NCBI GenBank assembly: GCA_964601225.1 | Contig: CAZRMM010000006.1 | Coordinates: 26,554 to 90,553 of the forward strand | DNA: 64,000 nucleotides | Reading direction: 5' to 3' | Origin: CAYRGC01 sp964601225 | Lineage (GTDB): Bacteria > Patescibacteriota > Gracilibacteria > Peribacterales > Peribacteraceae | In this document: piece after piece, positions 17,019-25,225 of the stretch | Layout of the letters: each line of letters opens with the position of its first letter | Numbering within the stretch: the stretch's first letter is position 1 | Notes under the pieces: generated by a model | What the model saw: only the letters and a program-made list of their open reading frames with translations | Told to the model about the DNA's origin: nothing | Database searches by the model: none | Made by a program: the position numbers and the translations under genes

Positions 17019-17111
17019 TGGGCAGTTTTCGGAAACGCGTCGCGAAACTTTGCGCTTTTATCCGACGCATTCGCGGCATCGAATTTCAATGGCTTTGTAT
17101 GCAGAAGCGCG

Positions 17112-17927
17112 TCACATCTTCTCCCGAATCCGCTGGGTAATTTCGCATGCGCGGCGAACTTCCAGCACGTCATGCGTACGGATGTAGTCGGCACCGCGAA
17201 GAACGGCGATCGCGGATGCCGCAATCGTCCCGGGAAGACGATCCAACGTCTTAAGCTTCTCGGAACCGGCGACGAAGGACTTACGCGACGGACTGAGGAA
17301 AATCGACGACCCGAGCGAGGCGAATTCTGGAAGGCGGGCGATGATCTCGAGAGACGGTCCTGGCAGGCTCGAAACGAAGTGCCCGAGGCCGGGATCGAGA
17401 ATAACTTGCTCAGCACGCACGCCGGCGGCGACGGCCGCGTCCTTGCGCTCGGCGAGGAACGCTTTGACCGTGACGACAATGTCGTCGTATTCCACGTCCG
17501 CGATCGTAGTGCGCGGAGACGCATCCTTGCTATACATAAGCACCAAAGAAACGTCGGGGTACCTCGCGAGAACATTGAACATTGCAGGATCGGACCGTCC
17601 CGCGGTGACGTCATTGACCATGCGGACGCCGAGCACGATCGCCTCCTCGGCAAGACTCGATTTATACGTGTCGATCGAAAGTCGCGCCGCCGGAAACGTC
17701 GCCCGGATCGCCTCGATCGCGGGCAGGACGCGCGCTCGCTCCTCATCAAGGGAGACACCGGGGGAATTCGGCCCCGTCGATTCGCCGCCGATTTCGATAA
17801 TGTCCGCACCGTCGCGGACCAACTTTTCCGCCTGCGCGAGCGCGGACTCAGCACCGACGTACTTCCCGCCGTCGTGGAAGGAATTCGGGGTGACATTGAG
17901 GACGCCGACGATCTGAGTCGCATGCAC
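17112..17927 (-). CDS. folP: dihydropteroate synthase
   Basis: Joins p-aminobenzoate to the pterin pyrophosphate in folate synthesis. 271 residues, normal length. Motifs: GVLNVTPNSFHDGG at the start, ADIIEIGGESTGPNSP (about 41-56), LSIDTYKSSLAEEA (about 83-96), MVNDVTAG (about 102), LDPGLGHF and the C-terminal SPSRKSF. Start is GTG at 17927: TAGAGT ends exactly 6 nt upstream. No other folate gene is in the window, which is worth noting because most Patescibacteria lack the complete pathway. Confidence 0.92.
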   Translation of the reverse strand: MHATQIVGVLNVTPNSFHDGGKYVGAESALAQAEKLVRDGADIIEIGGESTGPNSPGVSLDEERARVLPAIEAIRATFPAARLSIDTYKSSLAEEAIVLGVRMVNDVTAGRSDPAMFNVLARYPDVSLVLMYSKDASPRTTIADVEYDDIVVTVKAFLAERKDAAVAAGVRAEQVILDPGLGHFVSSLPGPSLEIIARLPEFASLGSSIFLSPSRKSFVAGSEKLKTLDRLPGTIAASAIAVLRGADYIRTHDVLEVRRACEITQRIREKM

Positions 17928-18023
17928 GGAACGACTCTAGCGCGAGGGGATGCAAATCGGAACGGGGGGCACCGGTTTTTCCTTGGAGGAATATCGAACG
18001 GAATTTAGAGTCGCGTATTCAGC

Positions 18024-19028
18024 ATGCAAGACGAACGCGTTCTCATCCTCACCGACCTCCACCTTGGCGGCGTTCGCTGGAAACCGAGAGACGGTCAACC
18101 CGATCACTATGGGGAAATCGCCGAAACGGACGACGAGCGGGCGGCGCTGAAAACGAGGGCCGTTGAAGCAGCCTTTCGCTACGCAATACGACAGGGGGTC
18201 CATCATTTACTCCTCGGCGGCGACGTCCTTGACCAGTCGGGAGACGAGAAAGGCATTCGCCAAGAAGCGAGCCACCTGCGCGATCTCATCGTCGATGCCA
18301 ATCTCTCGACGGCTTCCACGGACGGGAATCATGAAGAACGACTCCGGAAAGCGAACCACGAACTGACCATTCCCAAACTCTTCGGCAACTCGGTGCGACA
18401 TGATCCTCACTTTATCTCTAGAGAAAAAATCGTGACCGTACTGCATGGCCATCAATTTGATCACGCGACTCGCAATACCCATGCGCACGAATGGCTGGGA
18501 CATCAGTCGATCCCGGAAGCTATCGATGTACACACGATCGGCAACATGCTCGATTGGCTCTCTCTGGCCGCGTTCCGATCCTCGTCGCATCTGCTCGGAC
18601 TGAACGGCAACAATCTTGCGGAGCTGCCGACGGTCGATGAATGCCGAAAAAAATTCCTCTCCTGCCTCGCCTTTTCGCGAAAAAAAATGAATGGAAACGG
18701 ACAATCGCCGGTGCCCCCGTGTCTGCGAGTCATCCGCGAAACGGTCGGCGCGCACTTGGCTTCATTCACGCATTCCAATGCGGTGGTACTCGGGCATTCG
18801 CATCATCCGCGGCTCTTTGAGACAACGGTCATAACAAAAAAGGGGAAATGGCGAAAAATTCTCGTGGGGAACGCGGGCGGCTTCAAGGAACCGCTCAAAC
18901 CCATTACGGCCATCGAGGCAGGAGCGGATTCGCTGACGCTGCTCGAGTACGTCGCGAACGGACGCAACGACGGAAACTTCGTCCGCTCAAAGAGCATTCG
19001 ACGGGAACCTGACCCCGTCCGCGAATGA
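18024..19028 (+). CDS. calcineurin-like metallophosphoesterase (LpxH-like)
   Basis: 334 residues. The metal-binding motifs are in order: LTDLHLGG (about 9), GGDVLDQ (about 66), DGNHEE (about 101), HGHQFDH (about 140) and LGHSHHPRLF (about 255) with NAGGF. The fold is that of UDP-2,3-diacylglucosamine hydrolases and related phosphoesterases, but the 110-residue middle insertion (helical, HTIGNMLDWLSLAAF) differs from LpxH; substrate unknown. The end overlaps the possible first start (19025) of the phosphohexomutase gene, so the two may be co-expressed. Confidence 0.85.
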   Translation: MQDERVLILTDLHLGGVRWKPRDGQPDHYGEIAETDDERAALKTRAVEAAFRYAIRQGVHHLLLGGDVLDQSGDEKGIRQEASHLRDLIVDANLSTASTDGNHEERLRKANHELTIPKLFGNSVRHDPHFISREKIVTVLHGHQFDHATRNTHAHEWLGHQSIPEAIDVHTIGNMLDWLSLAAFRSSSHLLGLNGNNLAELPTVDECRKKFLSCLAFSRKKMNGNGQSPVPPCLRVIRETVGAHLASFTHSNAVVLGHSHHPRLFETTVITKKGKWRKILVGNAGGFKEPLKPITAIEAGADSLTLLEYVANGRNDGNFVRSKSIRREPDPVRE

Positions 19029-19042
19029 TGTACCATGACGGC

Positions 19043-20428
19043 ATGGCCATCGATCCCCATATTTTTCGCGCGTACGACATCCGCGGAAAGGCATATAGCC
19101 AACTCTCGTCCGACGCCTGCGAGAAGATCGGCGCTGCGTTCGGCACGGTGCTCCGAAGAAAGACCGGCAAACCGCATCCGACCGTGATCGTAGGTCGGGA
19201 CGCGCGCACGCACGGGCCCGAGCTGCAGGCCTCTCTCATCAAGGGACTGGTCTCAACCGGATGCCACACAGAGGAAATCGGCCCCACGCCGAGTCCTGTC
19301 TGCTATTTCACGATCTGCGCCCGAAACGCCGACGGCGGCGTGCAGGTGACCGCGAGCCATAACCCCAAAGAGGACAATGGCCTCAAACTCTGCACCGCGA
19401 ACGCGCAAGCCCATAGCGGTGAAGACATCCAGGAGCTCCGACGCATGATCGAAAAGGGAGACTTTGAAACCGGCAAGGGATCCACGAAGACGATCGACGC
19501 GACGAGGCCCTATGTGGAGTACGTTTCCTCGCTTTTCGCGGGCGTCGGAGAAGGACTTTTTGTCAGCATAGACGGTGGCAACGGCATCGGCGGACCGACG
19601 AACGTGGAAGTGCTCCGTCGCATCGGCGCCGGGGTGAGCGAACTCTATACCGAGCCCGACGGCACGTTCCCCAATCACCCTGCCGACCCGAGCAAGCGAT
19701 CGACACTCAAGGAACTCCAGGCGGACGTCTTAAGCGAGGACGCGGCCGCGGGATTCGCATTCGACGGGGACGGCGACCGCTTGGGCGTCGTGAATGAGAA
19801 AGGCGAGATTTTGTCCGCAGACGAAATTCTTCTTCTTCTCGCGAAGGACCACCTCTCGCGACATCCGGGTGCGACGGTTGTCTTTACCGTAAGCAACTCC
19901 GGGATCCTGCAGAGCGAGATCGCCGCGTGGGGCGGCAAACCCGTGATGTGCAAAGTCGGACACTCCTTCGTAGAGCACGCGATGCACGAGGCGGGTTCGC
20001 TCCTCGGCGGGGAGCAATCGGGGCATTTCTTCTGCGGCGAGGGCTACCATCCGTACGACGATGCGCTCGTAGCGGCGTTGCGGCTGCTCTCAATCCTCAA
20101 GCGAGAGAAAAAGCCTCTCTCCGATCTCACCGCGAAATTCCCGCGCGTGTTCCAGGCAGACGAGATGCGCCCCTTCTGTCCCGACGATGAGAAGGGAACG
20201 GTGATCAAGGCGGTAAGCGATCACTTTGCGAAGGAGTTTCCCGTGCTCACCCTCGACGGCGCGCGCATCGACTTCGGCGACGGCGCCTGGGCGGGTATCC
20301 GCCAGAGCAACACGAGCCCCTGCCTCTCGATCTGTCTCGAGGCCCGGAACCCCGAAAAGCTGGCAGAGATCGAGACGCTGGTTCTGAGCCATATGAAGAG
20401 CTATTCCGCAGTGGATTTTACGAAGTAA
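19043..20428 (+). CDS. phosphomannomutase/phosphoglucomutase
   Basis: Alpha-D-phosphohexomutase that interconverts sugar 6- and 1-phosphates for wall and glycan precursors. About 461 residues. Domain 1 has RAYDIRGK and the phosphoserine loop TASHNPKEDNG; the metal loop is DGDGDRLG (about 240); the sugar loop is GGEQSGHF (about 320); the phosphate loop is RQSNTSPCLS (about 425). Start taken as ATG 19043, because TACCAT ends exactly 6 nt before it; ATG 19025 is in frame and overlaps the previous stop. Confidence 0.93.
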   Translation: MAIDPHIFRAYDIRGKAYSQLSSDACEKIGAAFGTVLRRKTGKPHPTVIVGRDARTHGPELQASLIKGLVSTGCHTEEIGPTPSPVCYFTICARNADGGVQVTASHNPKEDNGLKLCTANAQAHSGEDIQELRRMIEKGDFETGKGSTKTIDATRPYVEYVSSLFAGVGEGLFVSIDGGNGIGGPTNVEVLRRIGAGVSELYTEPDGTFPNHPADPSKRSTLKELQADVLSEDAAAGFAFDGDGDRLGVVNEKGEILSADEILLLLAKDHLSRHPGATVVFTVSNSGILQSEIAAWGGKPVMCKVGHSFVEHAMHEAGSLLGGEQSGHFFCGEGYHPYDDALVAALRLLSILKREKKPLSDLTAKFPRVFQADEMRPFCPDDEKGTVIKAVSDHFAKEFPVLTLDGARIDFGDGAWAGIRQSNTSPCLSICLEARNPEKLAEIETLVLSHMKSYSAVDFTK

Positions 20429-20503
20429 ATTGCGGATTGCGAAATCCGTCATTTCTCTTGCAGAAGCCTTTCATCCTGATCACCTTTTTGATACAACTAT
20501 CAC

Positions 20504-20656
20504 ATGTGGCCGTTTCGCCGAGCAAAGAAGGAGAAGAAAGGACGCATTGTCCAGAAAGTCGTCGTGGGCGTCATCATCGGCGGCGCCATCGGCTCGATCA
20601 TTGGGAAGAAGATCCTCGAGAAGCACGAGCGAGAGAGGGAGGAAGATGGGGATTGA
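20504..20656 (+). CDS. small single-pass membrane protein (50 aa)
   Basis: Fifty residues: a basic N-terminus (WPFRRAKKEKKGR), one glycine-rich hydrophobic helix (VVVGVIIGGAIGSIIG) and a charged tail (EKHERE). TACAAC ends 6 nt before the ATG, fitting the leaderless pattern of this window. It stops directly at the end of the convergent asparaginase-like gene. Looks like a YtxH-type membrane anchor; no function assigned. Confidence 0.55.
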   Translation: MWPFRRAKKEKKGRIVQKVVVGVIIGGAIGSIIGKKILEKHEREREEDGD

Positions 20657-21649
20657 TCAGTCATCCAACTCTCCCACCAAACTCTTCTCCATCAGCTCCC
20701 GAACGCGTGCCGGCGTTTTCGCCTGCGTGAGCGCCCACATGAGCTTGACCACACTGCACTCGAAACCCATGTTTTTGCCGGAGATGACGCCGAGTTCCTC
20801 GAGCGTGAGCTGGCGGCGGAATTTCTGCAGATCCACGGCGCCGCGGAGCGTTTGCGAGATGATGACGGTGGGAATGTCCCGTTTCTTGAGCTCGCGAAGC
20901 CACGGGAAGAGGTGATCCGGGAGCATTCCCGGACCGTACGCGCGCAGAATCACGCCATGCGGGTTGCCCGCAAGCACGGCGGCGAGATAGTCCTGAGAAA
21001 TGCCCGGCACAAGCGTGATCACGACCACGTTGGGATCGAATTCGGGACGACAAAGCAGTGTCCGCTTGCGACGGACCATGCGCCACGGATGAAGGCGAAT
21101 CTCGTTGCTGAAGTCGGCGAGCGCGGGGAAGCGGGGACTGTCGAACGTCTGGAGGAGCGAATCATCGACCTTCTTCGCGCGCGTGCCTCGAATCACGCGC
21201 GGGCCGAGCACCACGCAAACTTCCGCGATATCAAGGCATGCGGCACGGATCGCAAAAATGAGGTTCATGCGTCCGTCGCCGGCAATGTCGTTGATCGGGA
21301 GCAGGGCGCCGGTGACGACGACGGGCTTGCGAAGATTCTGCAACGCAAAACTCAGCGCGCATGCGGTATAGGCCATGGTATTCGTACCGTGTACGACGAC
21401 AAAACCGTCGAAATCCTCGTAGAGATGTTCTATTTTCCGGGCGATATCCACCCAGTGCTGCGGTGTGACGTCGGAGGAACCGACGTTCGCGATGGCGAAG
21501 AACTCAAGGGAGACCTCCTTCTGCATCTCGGGCACCGCGCGGTGCACCATGCCGAGCGACTCGACGGGCTCGATGCGGTGCGTCTTTTGGTTCATCACCA
21601 TCCCGATGGATCCGCCGACGTAGAGCAGTGCGATCTTGGGTCTGGCCAT
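20657..21649 (-). CDS. L-asparaginase family protein with altered active-site motifs
   Basis: 330 residues, type I asparaginase/GatD-like fold. The first catalytic motif, normally TGGTI, reads VGGSIGM (about residues 11-17), so Ser replaces the nucleophilic Thr. The second, normally HGTDT, reads HGTNTMAYTA (about 84), so Asn replaces the Asp. Other family features are kept (VVVTGALLPI, GDGRMNL, VPGI, LRAYGPGMLP). It may be a weak enzyme, use another amide, or be a binding protein. ATG 21649 was chosen because TACAAT ends exactly 6 nt before it; the upstream in-frame extension would overlap that promoter. Confidence 0.85.
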   Translation of the reverse strand: MARPKIALLYVGGSIGMVMNQKTHRIEPVESLGMVHRAVPEMQKEVSLEFFAIANVGSSDVTPQHWVDIARKIEHLYEDFDGFVVVHGTNTMAYTACALSFALQNLRKPVVVTGALLPINDIAGDGRMNLIFAIRAACLDIAEVCVVLGPRVIRGTRAKKVDDSLLQTFDSPRFPALADFSNEIRLHPWRMVRRKRTLLCRPEFDPNVVVITLVPGISQDYLAAVLAGNPHGVILRAYGPGMLPDHLFPWLRELKKRDIPTVIISQTLRGAVDLQKFRRQLTLEELGVISGKNMGFECSVVKLMWALTQAKTPARVRELMEKSLVGELDD

Positions 21650-21655
21650 GGCGAG

Positions 21656-21684
21656 ATTGTAGCTTATTTTGCCGAACATCTGAA
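21656..21684 (-). promoter_or_regulatory. leaderless promoter of the asparaginase-like gene
   Basis: On the minus strand TTCAGA (21684-21679), 17-nt spacer, TACAAT (21661-21656), then 6 nt to the ATG at 21649. Confidence 0.6.
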
Positions 21685-21746
21685 CGAGCGGGTCTCGCGG
21701 GCCCCGCTCGTGAGGATTTCCTTGAAGGGAAAGAGAGCCCACGAGA

Positions 21747-21767
21747 GGAAACCGACAAGGTTTCCTT
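21747..21767 (-). repeat. perfect hairpin upstream of the asparaginase-like gene
   Basis: AGGAAACC / GGTTTCCT, 8-bp stem with a 5-nt loop, between the terminator at 21776-21826 and the asparaginase promoter. Second hairpin-like segment (GAGCGGG.../...CCCGCTC) at about 21686-21710. No U-tract. Confidence 0.45.
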
Positions 21768-21775
21768 TCGTGAAT

Positions 21776-21826
21776 GAAAAAACCCCGCTGCCGACTTCCG
21801 GAGAAGACAGTGCGAGCGGGGGGTTA
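21776..21826 (-). terminator. rho-independent terminator (minus strand)
   Basis: On the minus strand a GC-rich stem (ACCCCCCGCT.../...AGCGGGGT) is followed by a run of six Ts. It closes the transcript expected from the promoter at 22213-22241. Confidence 0.65.
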
Positions 21827-22206
21827 CGACGCGACCAACGTCGTAGCTCCCTACCTTTCGGCGCCGTTTGGGTGAGGTGGCGGCCGAACCTCGTGTGTAT
21901 GTGTGTGGAGCCCGCCCTTCGACAAGCTCAGGACGGGCGTCGGTTCCCTTTTTCTGCTGGGAAGGCAGTATGGTTTGTGTTTGTTTGTCATCTCGAACGA
22001 AGTCGAGAGACGATTGGTCGAGATCCCTCCAGTGGAGAGAACCTCTTGCGTGCGGGAGTCGTCGATTCCCCGCAGGGAATCGTCCGCGGAAGAGGCAGGG
22101 AGGAATGAAGGACGACCGATCGCGAGAAGGTTTCCAATGATGGAATTTCCGCCGTCGTCCCTCGTTCCTCCCGCCTCGGAAGGTAGAGAGATGGAAAAGA
22201 GCAAAT
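21776..22206 (-). ncRNA. candidate structured non-coding RNA, about 430 nt
   Basis: This 600-nt gap has no credible coding frame on either strand. On the minus strand it begins with a good promoter (22213-22241) and ends with a terminator (21776-21826). Between them are several perfect or near-perfect hairpins: GATTCCC/GGGAATC (about 22064-22081), TCTCGA/TCGAGA (about 21991-22008), GCCCGCCCT/AGGACGGGC (about 21910-21939) and TACGACG/CGTCGTA (about 21826-21846). I looked for the conserved cores of RNase P RNA, tmRNA and SRP RNA and did not find them. Two hairpins resemble dispersed palindromic repeats, so a repeat cluster transcribed from a chance promoter is the alternative. Confidence 0.4.
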
Positions 22207-22212
22207 CTCATA

Positions 22213-22241
22213 AGTATAGCAGAAATTCTCCATTTTTACAA
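22213..22241 (-). promoter_or_regulatory. strong extended -10 promoter, minus strand
   Basis: TTGTAA (22241-22236), 17-nt spacer, TATACT (22218-22213) with TGC directly before the -10. It reads into the non-coding interval, away from gmk. Confidence 0.65.
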
Positions 22242-22291
22242 GGGGCGGTGGCAGCTCGTTTACAGAGGTTTGGAGCCGAAATTCCAAGCTT

Positions 22292-22344
22292 TAAGCACTA
22301 AATCCAAAAAGATGCATTCCTCTGCGTTTAGAATTTAGTGCTTA
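22292..22344. repeat. 12-bp perfect inverted repeat in front of gmk
   Basis: TAAGCACTAAAT (22292-22303) and ATTTAGTGCTTA (22333-22344), separated by 29 nt. The right arm runs into the gmk -10 (TACAAT, 22343-22348), so a dimeric repressor or a hairpin could act here. Perfect 12-bp symmetry is unlikely by chance in this short gap. Confidence 0.6.
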
Positions 22345-22348
22345 CAAT
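22343..22348 (+). promoter_or_regulatory. -10 of gmk
   Basis: TACAAT ends 14 nt before the gmk ATG at 22363, so the leader would be only about 8 nt with no Shine-Dalgarno sequence. Confidence 0.45.
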
Positions 22349-22362
22349 TTCGTTTTTTCCCC

Positions 22363-22995
22363 ATGTTGGACGATCTTCGGCAAAACCCTTACTCTCTCGC
22401 ACAACGAATGCCCCACGGAAAACTCGTCCTCATCATCGGCCCGAGCGGCGTCGGGAAGAGCGTGATTCTCAAGAATTTGCGGACCACTTTTCCAGAACTT
22501 CACTTCCCGCGTTCGGCTACGACGCGTGCGAGGCGCGAAGGCGAGGGGGACGACCTCTACCGCTTCGTCTCGGACAAGGAATTCGACACTCTCCTCAAGA
22601 ACGATCAGATCCTCGAGTGGGCAGTAGTGCACGGCGGCGCCCGGTACGGCACCCTCAAGGAGGAAATCATTCCCTACATCGAGAAGGGCGTGATCGTGGT
22701 GCGCGAGGTGGATGTGCAAGGCTTCGTCAGTATTCAGAACAATCCCCTCTTTGCGGACGGCTCTGCCCCCTATCGCCTGCAGTCGGTGTTCATCCTCCCC
22801 GAGAGCAAGGAGCAACTCATCGAGCACATCACGAAACGTGCGCCCATCGACGGGGAAGAACTTCGCCGCCGCCTCTCGAGCATGGAAAAGGAGCTCGCCT
22901 ACGCCGAACACTGCGATGCCCGCGTAACCAACAAAGAAGGAAAGCTTGCCGAGACGCTCGAGACGGTGGAAAACATCATCTTCGATCGGGACTGA
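22363..22995 (+). CDS. gmk: guanylate kinase
   Basis: Phosphorylates GMP to GDP. 210 residues, normal length. P-loop GPSGVGKS (about 26-33); GMP-binding segment RSATTRARREGEGDDLYRF (about 48-66); lid and Mg motif VDVQGFVSI (about 117); R/E-rich lid EELRRRLSSMEKEL (about 164). The start at 22363 gives a short extra N-terminus before the P-loop strand; ATG at 22408 (MPHGKLVLIIG) is the alternative. Single-gene unit with its own promoter and an upstream inverted repeat. Confidence 0.95.
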   Translation: MLDDLRQNPYSLAQRMPHGKLVLIIGPSGVGKSVILKNLRTTFPELHFPRSATTRARREGEGDDLYRFVSDKEFDTLLKNDQILEWAVVHGGARYGTLKEEIIPYIEKGVIVVREVDVQGFVSIQNNPLFADGSAPYRLQSVFILPESKEQLIEHITKRAPIDGEELRRRLSSMEKELAYAEHCDARVTNKEGKLAETLETVENIIFDRD

Positions 22996-23032
22996 ACAAA
23001 AAATTTGCGCTCCCCCCGGGGCGAGGTGCAGA

Positions 23033-23809
23033 ATGCCGACCATGCACCACACCGCCCAGCGCGTTTCCGCGCTCCGAATCGCCCCCTTCGCCGCCGGCTT
23101 CGCCGCGGTCGCCGGAGCCCTTCTGCTACTCCCGATCCTGCACTCTTCCGCCGCAGGCATTTGCCCGAACGTGGATGATTCGATCGCGGTGTGCAAGAGC
23201 ACGGGCCTCGACTATCAAATGAACACCCGAGCCGACGGCTGCAGCATTGCCACCTGCGTGCCGATCGGCATGTGTCCCGAATTCAAAGATGAAGCAAAAG
23301 TTTGTCGTCAGACCGGATTGGACTACGAAGCATTCTGGGACGAGCGCCGCTGCAAACGCGCCAAGTGCGTGATGCCGAAGATCGACGAAACCACGGGCTG
23401 CCCGATGCCCTGGGACGAAGCGAAGAGCAAGATTCAAAACTGTGAGTCGACGCCGGGTTTCCGCGCGATCGTGACGGAATCGGCCACCTGTACCGTCTTC
23501 ACCGGATGCGAGCGCGTCCAATCGACAGCGAAAAAAGGTGAAGTGAGCTGCACGAAGAAAATGCTCGACAATTGCGCGATCATCAAATGCGAGGACGGCT
23601 TCACCTGGAACTCCTGCGGTGCCTCCGCCGTGACGAGCTCGGCCATGTCCGTACAGCCCGACCCCTGCGCCGAGATCCAAGCAAAAGCCAAAGAAGCCGA
23701 CGAGATCTTTGCGGTGAAAAAGCGCGATGCCGACGCCAGGAACCGCCGCAATGATCTTAACGTGCAGCTCCGCCGCTGCAGGCTTCAGCATAAGAATGCT
23801 TCGAAATAA
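23033..23809 (+). CDS. secreted cysteine-rich protein
   Basis: 258 residues from ATG 23033, which has a GAGGTG ribosome-binding site 6 nt upstream. Signal peptide to about residue 40 (ends SSAAG). The mature part has repeated units of about 42 residues: C..VDDSIAVCKSTGLDY...C..ATCVP, CPEFKDEAKVCRQTGLDY...CKRAKCVM and CPMPWDEAKSKIQNC...C. The C-terminal 50 residues are charged and helical with two cysteines. It resembles other exported Cys-rich Patescibacteria proteins; family not recognised. Confidence 0.75.
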   Translation: MPTMHHTAQRVSALRIAPFAAGFAAVAGALLLLPILHSSAAGICPNVDDSIAVCKSTGLDYQMNTRADGCSIATCVPIGMCPEFKDEAKVCRQTGLDYEAFWDERRCKRAKCVMPKIDETTGCPMPWDEAKSKIQNCESTPGFRAIVTESATCTVFTGCERVQSTAKKGEVSCTKKMLDNCAIIKCEDGFTWNSCGASAVTSSAMSVQPDPCAEIQAKAKEADEIFAVKKRDADARNRRNDLNVQLRRCRLQHKNASK

Positions 23810-23921
23810 GGTCTCTTCCTCGCGGATTGCCTAGAAAAGCCCTCGGAAGGCTGGTACCCTCTCACGGCTCGTCCTTCGGCTTCGCCCAGGACTGGCCGAC
23901 TCGATCTTTCCTTGTGTACGT

Positions 23922-23999
23922 GCGCCCGTAGTTCAGCCCGGATAGAACGCCAGGTTGCGGACCTGGAAGTCGTAGGTTCAAATCCTGCCGGGCGCACCA
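23922..23999 (+). tRNA. tRNA-Arg (GCG)
   Basis: Acceptor GCGCCCG pairs with CGGGCGC; the anticodon stem CCAGG/CCTGG encloses TTGCGGA, giving anticodon GCG (reads CGC). T-loop GGTTCAAATCC is normal. The CCA end is encoded. Only 6 nt separate it from tRNA-Ala, so the two are probably co-transcribed. Confidence 0.93.
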
Positions 24000-24005
24000 T
24001 CTTTT

Positions 24006-24082
<77 letters not shown>

Positions 24083-24090
24083 CCGACATC

Positions 24091-24309
24091 TCATTTTTTT
24101 GGGGAAAGAATGGAAGTTGCCCGTGATTTTTTGTCGTTCTCCACAAAGAGGTCCATAGGACCCGTCCGTACGCCGACCGCCCCGAGCAGCGCGTCGCCGA
24201 TCGGGTTGAGCCGGAGCAGGCACGGGATGCCGGCGGCCTCGAGAGCGCAGCGGGCGATCTCCGCTTCCGTCTCATTTGGAAAAGAATCCAGAAGAATCCA
24301 CTGCGACAT
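24091..24309 (-). CDS. DUF2007-type small protein (PII-like signal-transducing fold)
   Basis: 72 residues. The pattern is typical of DUF2007: a first strand (WILLDSFPN), a helix (ETEAEIARCALEAAGIPC), a strand and a last strand-helix (DLFVENDKKSRATSIL). Such proteins are thought to bind small ligands or partner proteins. ATG 24309 was chosen over the longer frame because TACAGT ends exactly 6 nt upstream. It ends 8 nt from tRNA-Ala. Confidence 0.72.
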   Translation of the reverse strand: MSQWILLDSFPNETEAEIARCALEAAGIPCLLRLNPIGDALLGAVGVRTGPMDLFVENDKKSRATSILSPKK

Positions 24310-24362
24310 GGAAAAACTGTATCGCAGTGCGATGAACAACGCGAATACGCCATACCCCTTCG

Positions 24363-24391
24363 TTGCGAGGACCCTATCCGCGCAGTACGCT
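24363..24391 (+). promoter_or_regulatory. leaderless promoter of the secreted protein at 24399
   Basis: TTGCGA (24363-24368), 17-nt spacer, TACGCT (24386-24391), 7 nt to ATG. Confidence 0.55.
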
Positions 24392-24398
24392 GACCGCC

Positions 24399-25115
24399 AT
24401 GATGACCCTTCCTCGTACAGTCGCCCTGGGATCCTTCGCCGTGATGCTCTTCACGGGACTCGGGCTCGCAAGCGTTTCATTCCTCGCGCCAAAACCAACC
24501 GAGGTGACGGATAAAACTCTCCCGCCCGCCCCGCCGTTGACGGCACAAGTCCGAGCGCAGGCACTCGGCATGTACCACGAGGATGCCGAATTGTTCCAAC
24601 CGCTCACGTTTCAGCCCGGTATCGCACACTACTTCCGCTGTCCTCAGGGCGGATCGGTATCGAACATCGTCCTTCCGGCCGATTCGGGATATTGGGGATA
24701 TGTTTTCAGCGGCAGAGAAGCGGTCAATTCGCTGACGGGACGTGAAATTTGGGATGGAGAGTGGTTCGCTTCGGATTCGATTAAAAATGCGCAGGACACG
24801 TCCGGGTACCGCATGACGGAAGAAATTCCCACCGGACAATGGGTGTATCTCATGTCGAACGATCCAGTTCTCGTGAACTGCACCGGCTATCCTCTGGATG
24901 AGGACATGCAGGTCAATGTCTTGCGCCGCCCGCCCGCCAATGACCAAATACCGCTCTACGTGGACAATGCCCAGTGCACCTCCGGTTTTATGACCTGCGA
25001 CGGCTCGCATAATTGCGTCTGCGGCGGCGACGAGGAAGCGTGTGCGAAGGCCAGGAAAAACAGCTATGAAAATTGCTTTTGCATGCAGGGCACATGGACG
25101 TGCGCCGTGAATTAG
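24399..25115 (+). CDS. secreted protein with C-terminal Cys-rich tail
   Basis: 238 residues. N-terminal signal peptide or membrane anchor (VALGSFAVMLFTGLGLASV). The middle (about 60-185) is beta-rich and aromatic (YWGYVFSGREAVNS, GQWVYLMSNDPVLVNC). The last 45 residues carry eight cysteines (CTSGFMTCDGSHNCVCGGDE...CFCMQGTWTC), a compact disulfide knot-like tail. No known family recognised. The first start of the frame (24363) lies inside the promoter, so ATG 24399 is preferred. Confidence 0.72.
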   Translation: MMTLPRTVALGSFAVMLFTGLGLASVSFLAPKPTEVTDKTLPPAPPLTAQVRAQALGMYHEDAELFQPLTFQPGIAHYFRCPQGGSVSNIVLPADSGYWGYVFSGREAVNSLTGREIWDGEWFASDSIKNAQDTSGYRMTEEIPTGQWVYLMSNDPVLVNCTGYPLDEDMQVNVLRRPPANDQIPLYVDNAQCTSGFMTCDGSHNCVCGGDEEACAKARKNSYENCFCMQGTWTCAVN

Positions 25116-25169
25116 GAGTGAATTCGTTGCCTTCGGAGAGCGACGAAGGATCCTGAATCAGTCGCCTGC

Positions 25170-25198
25170 TTGCACTCGTCACGATGAGGATCTAGGCT
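25170..25198 (+). promoter_or_regulatory. promoter of the dual-HTH gene
   Basis: TTGCAC (25170-25175), 17-nt spacer, TAGGCT (25193-25198). Leader of about 21 nt. Confidence 0.5.
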
Positions 25199-25225
25199 CC
25201 GTTCCTTTCCTTTTTCCCTGAAAAA

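Noticed and set aside
20852..22108. 418-codon plus-strand frame opposite the asparaginase-like gene and across the non-coding interval
   Set aside because: Charged, motif-free translation; runs across a terminator and hairpins.
21776..22206. RNase P RNA, tmRNA or SRP RNA
   Set aside because: The conserved cores (GAGGAAAGTCC-type, a tRNA-like T-arm with CCA, GGAAGGAAGCAGC-type) are not present on either strand.
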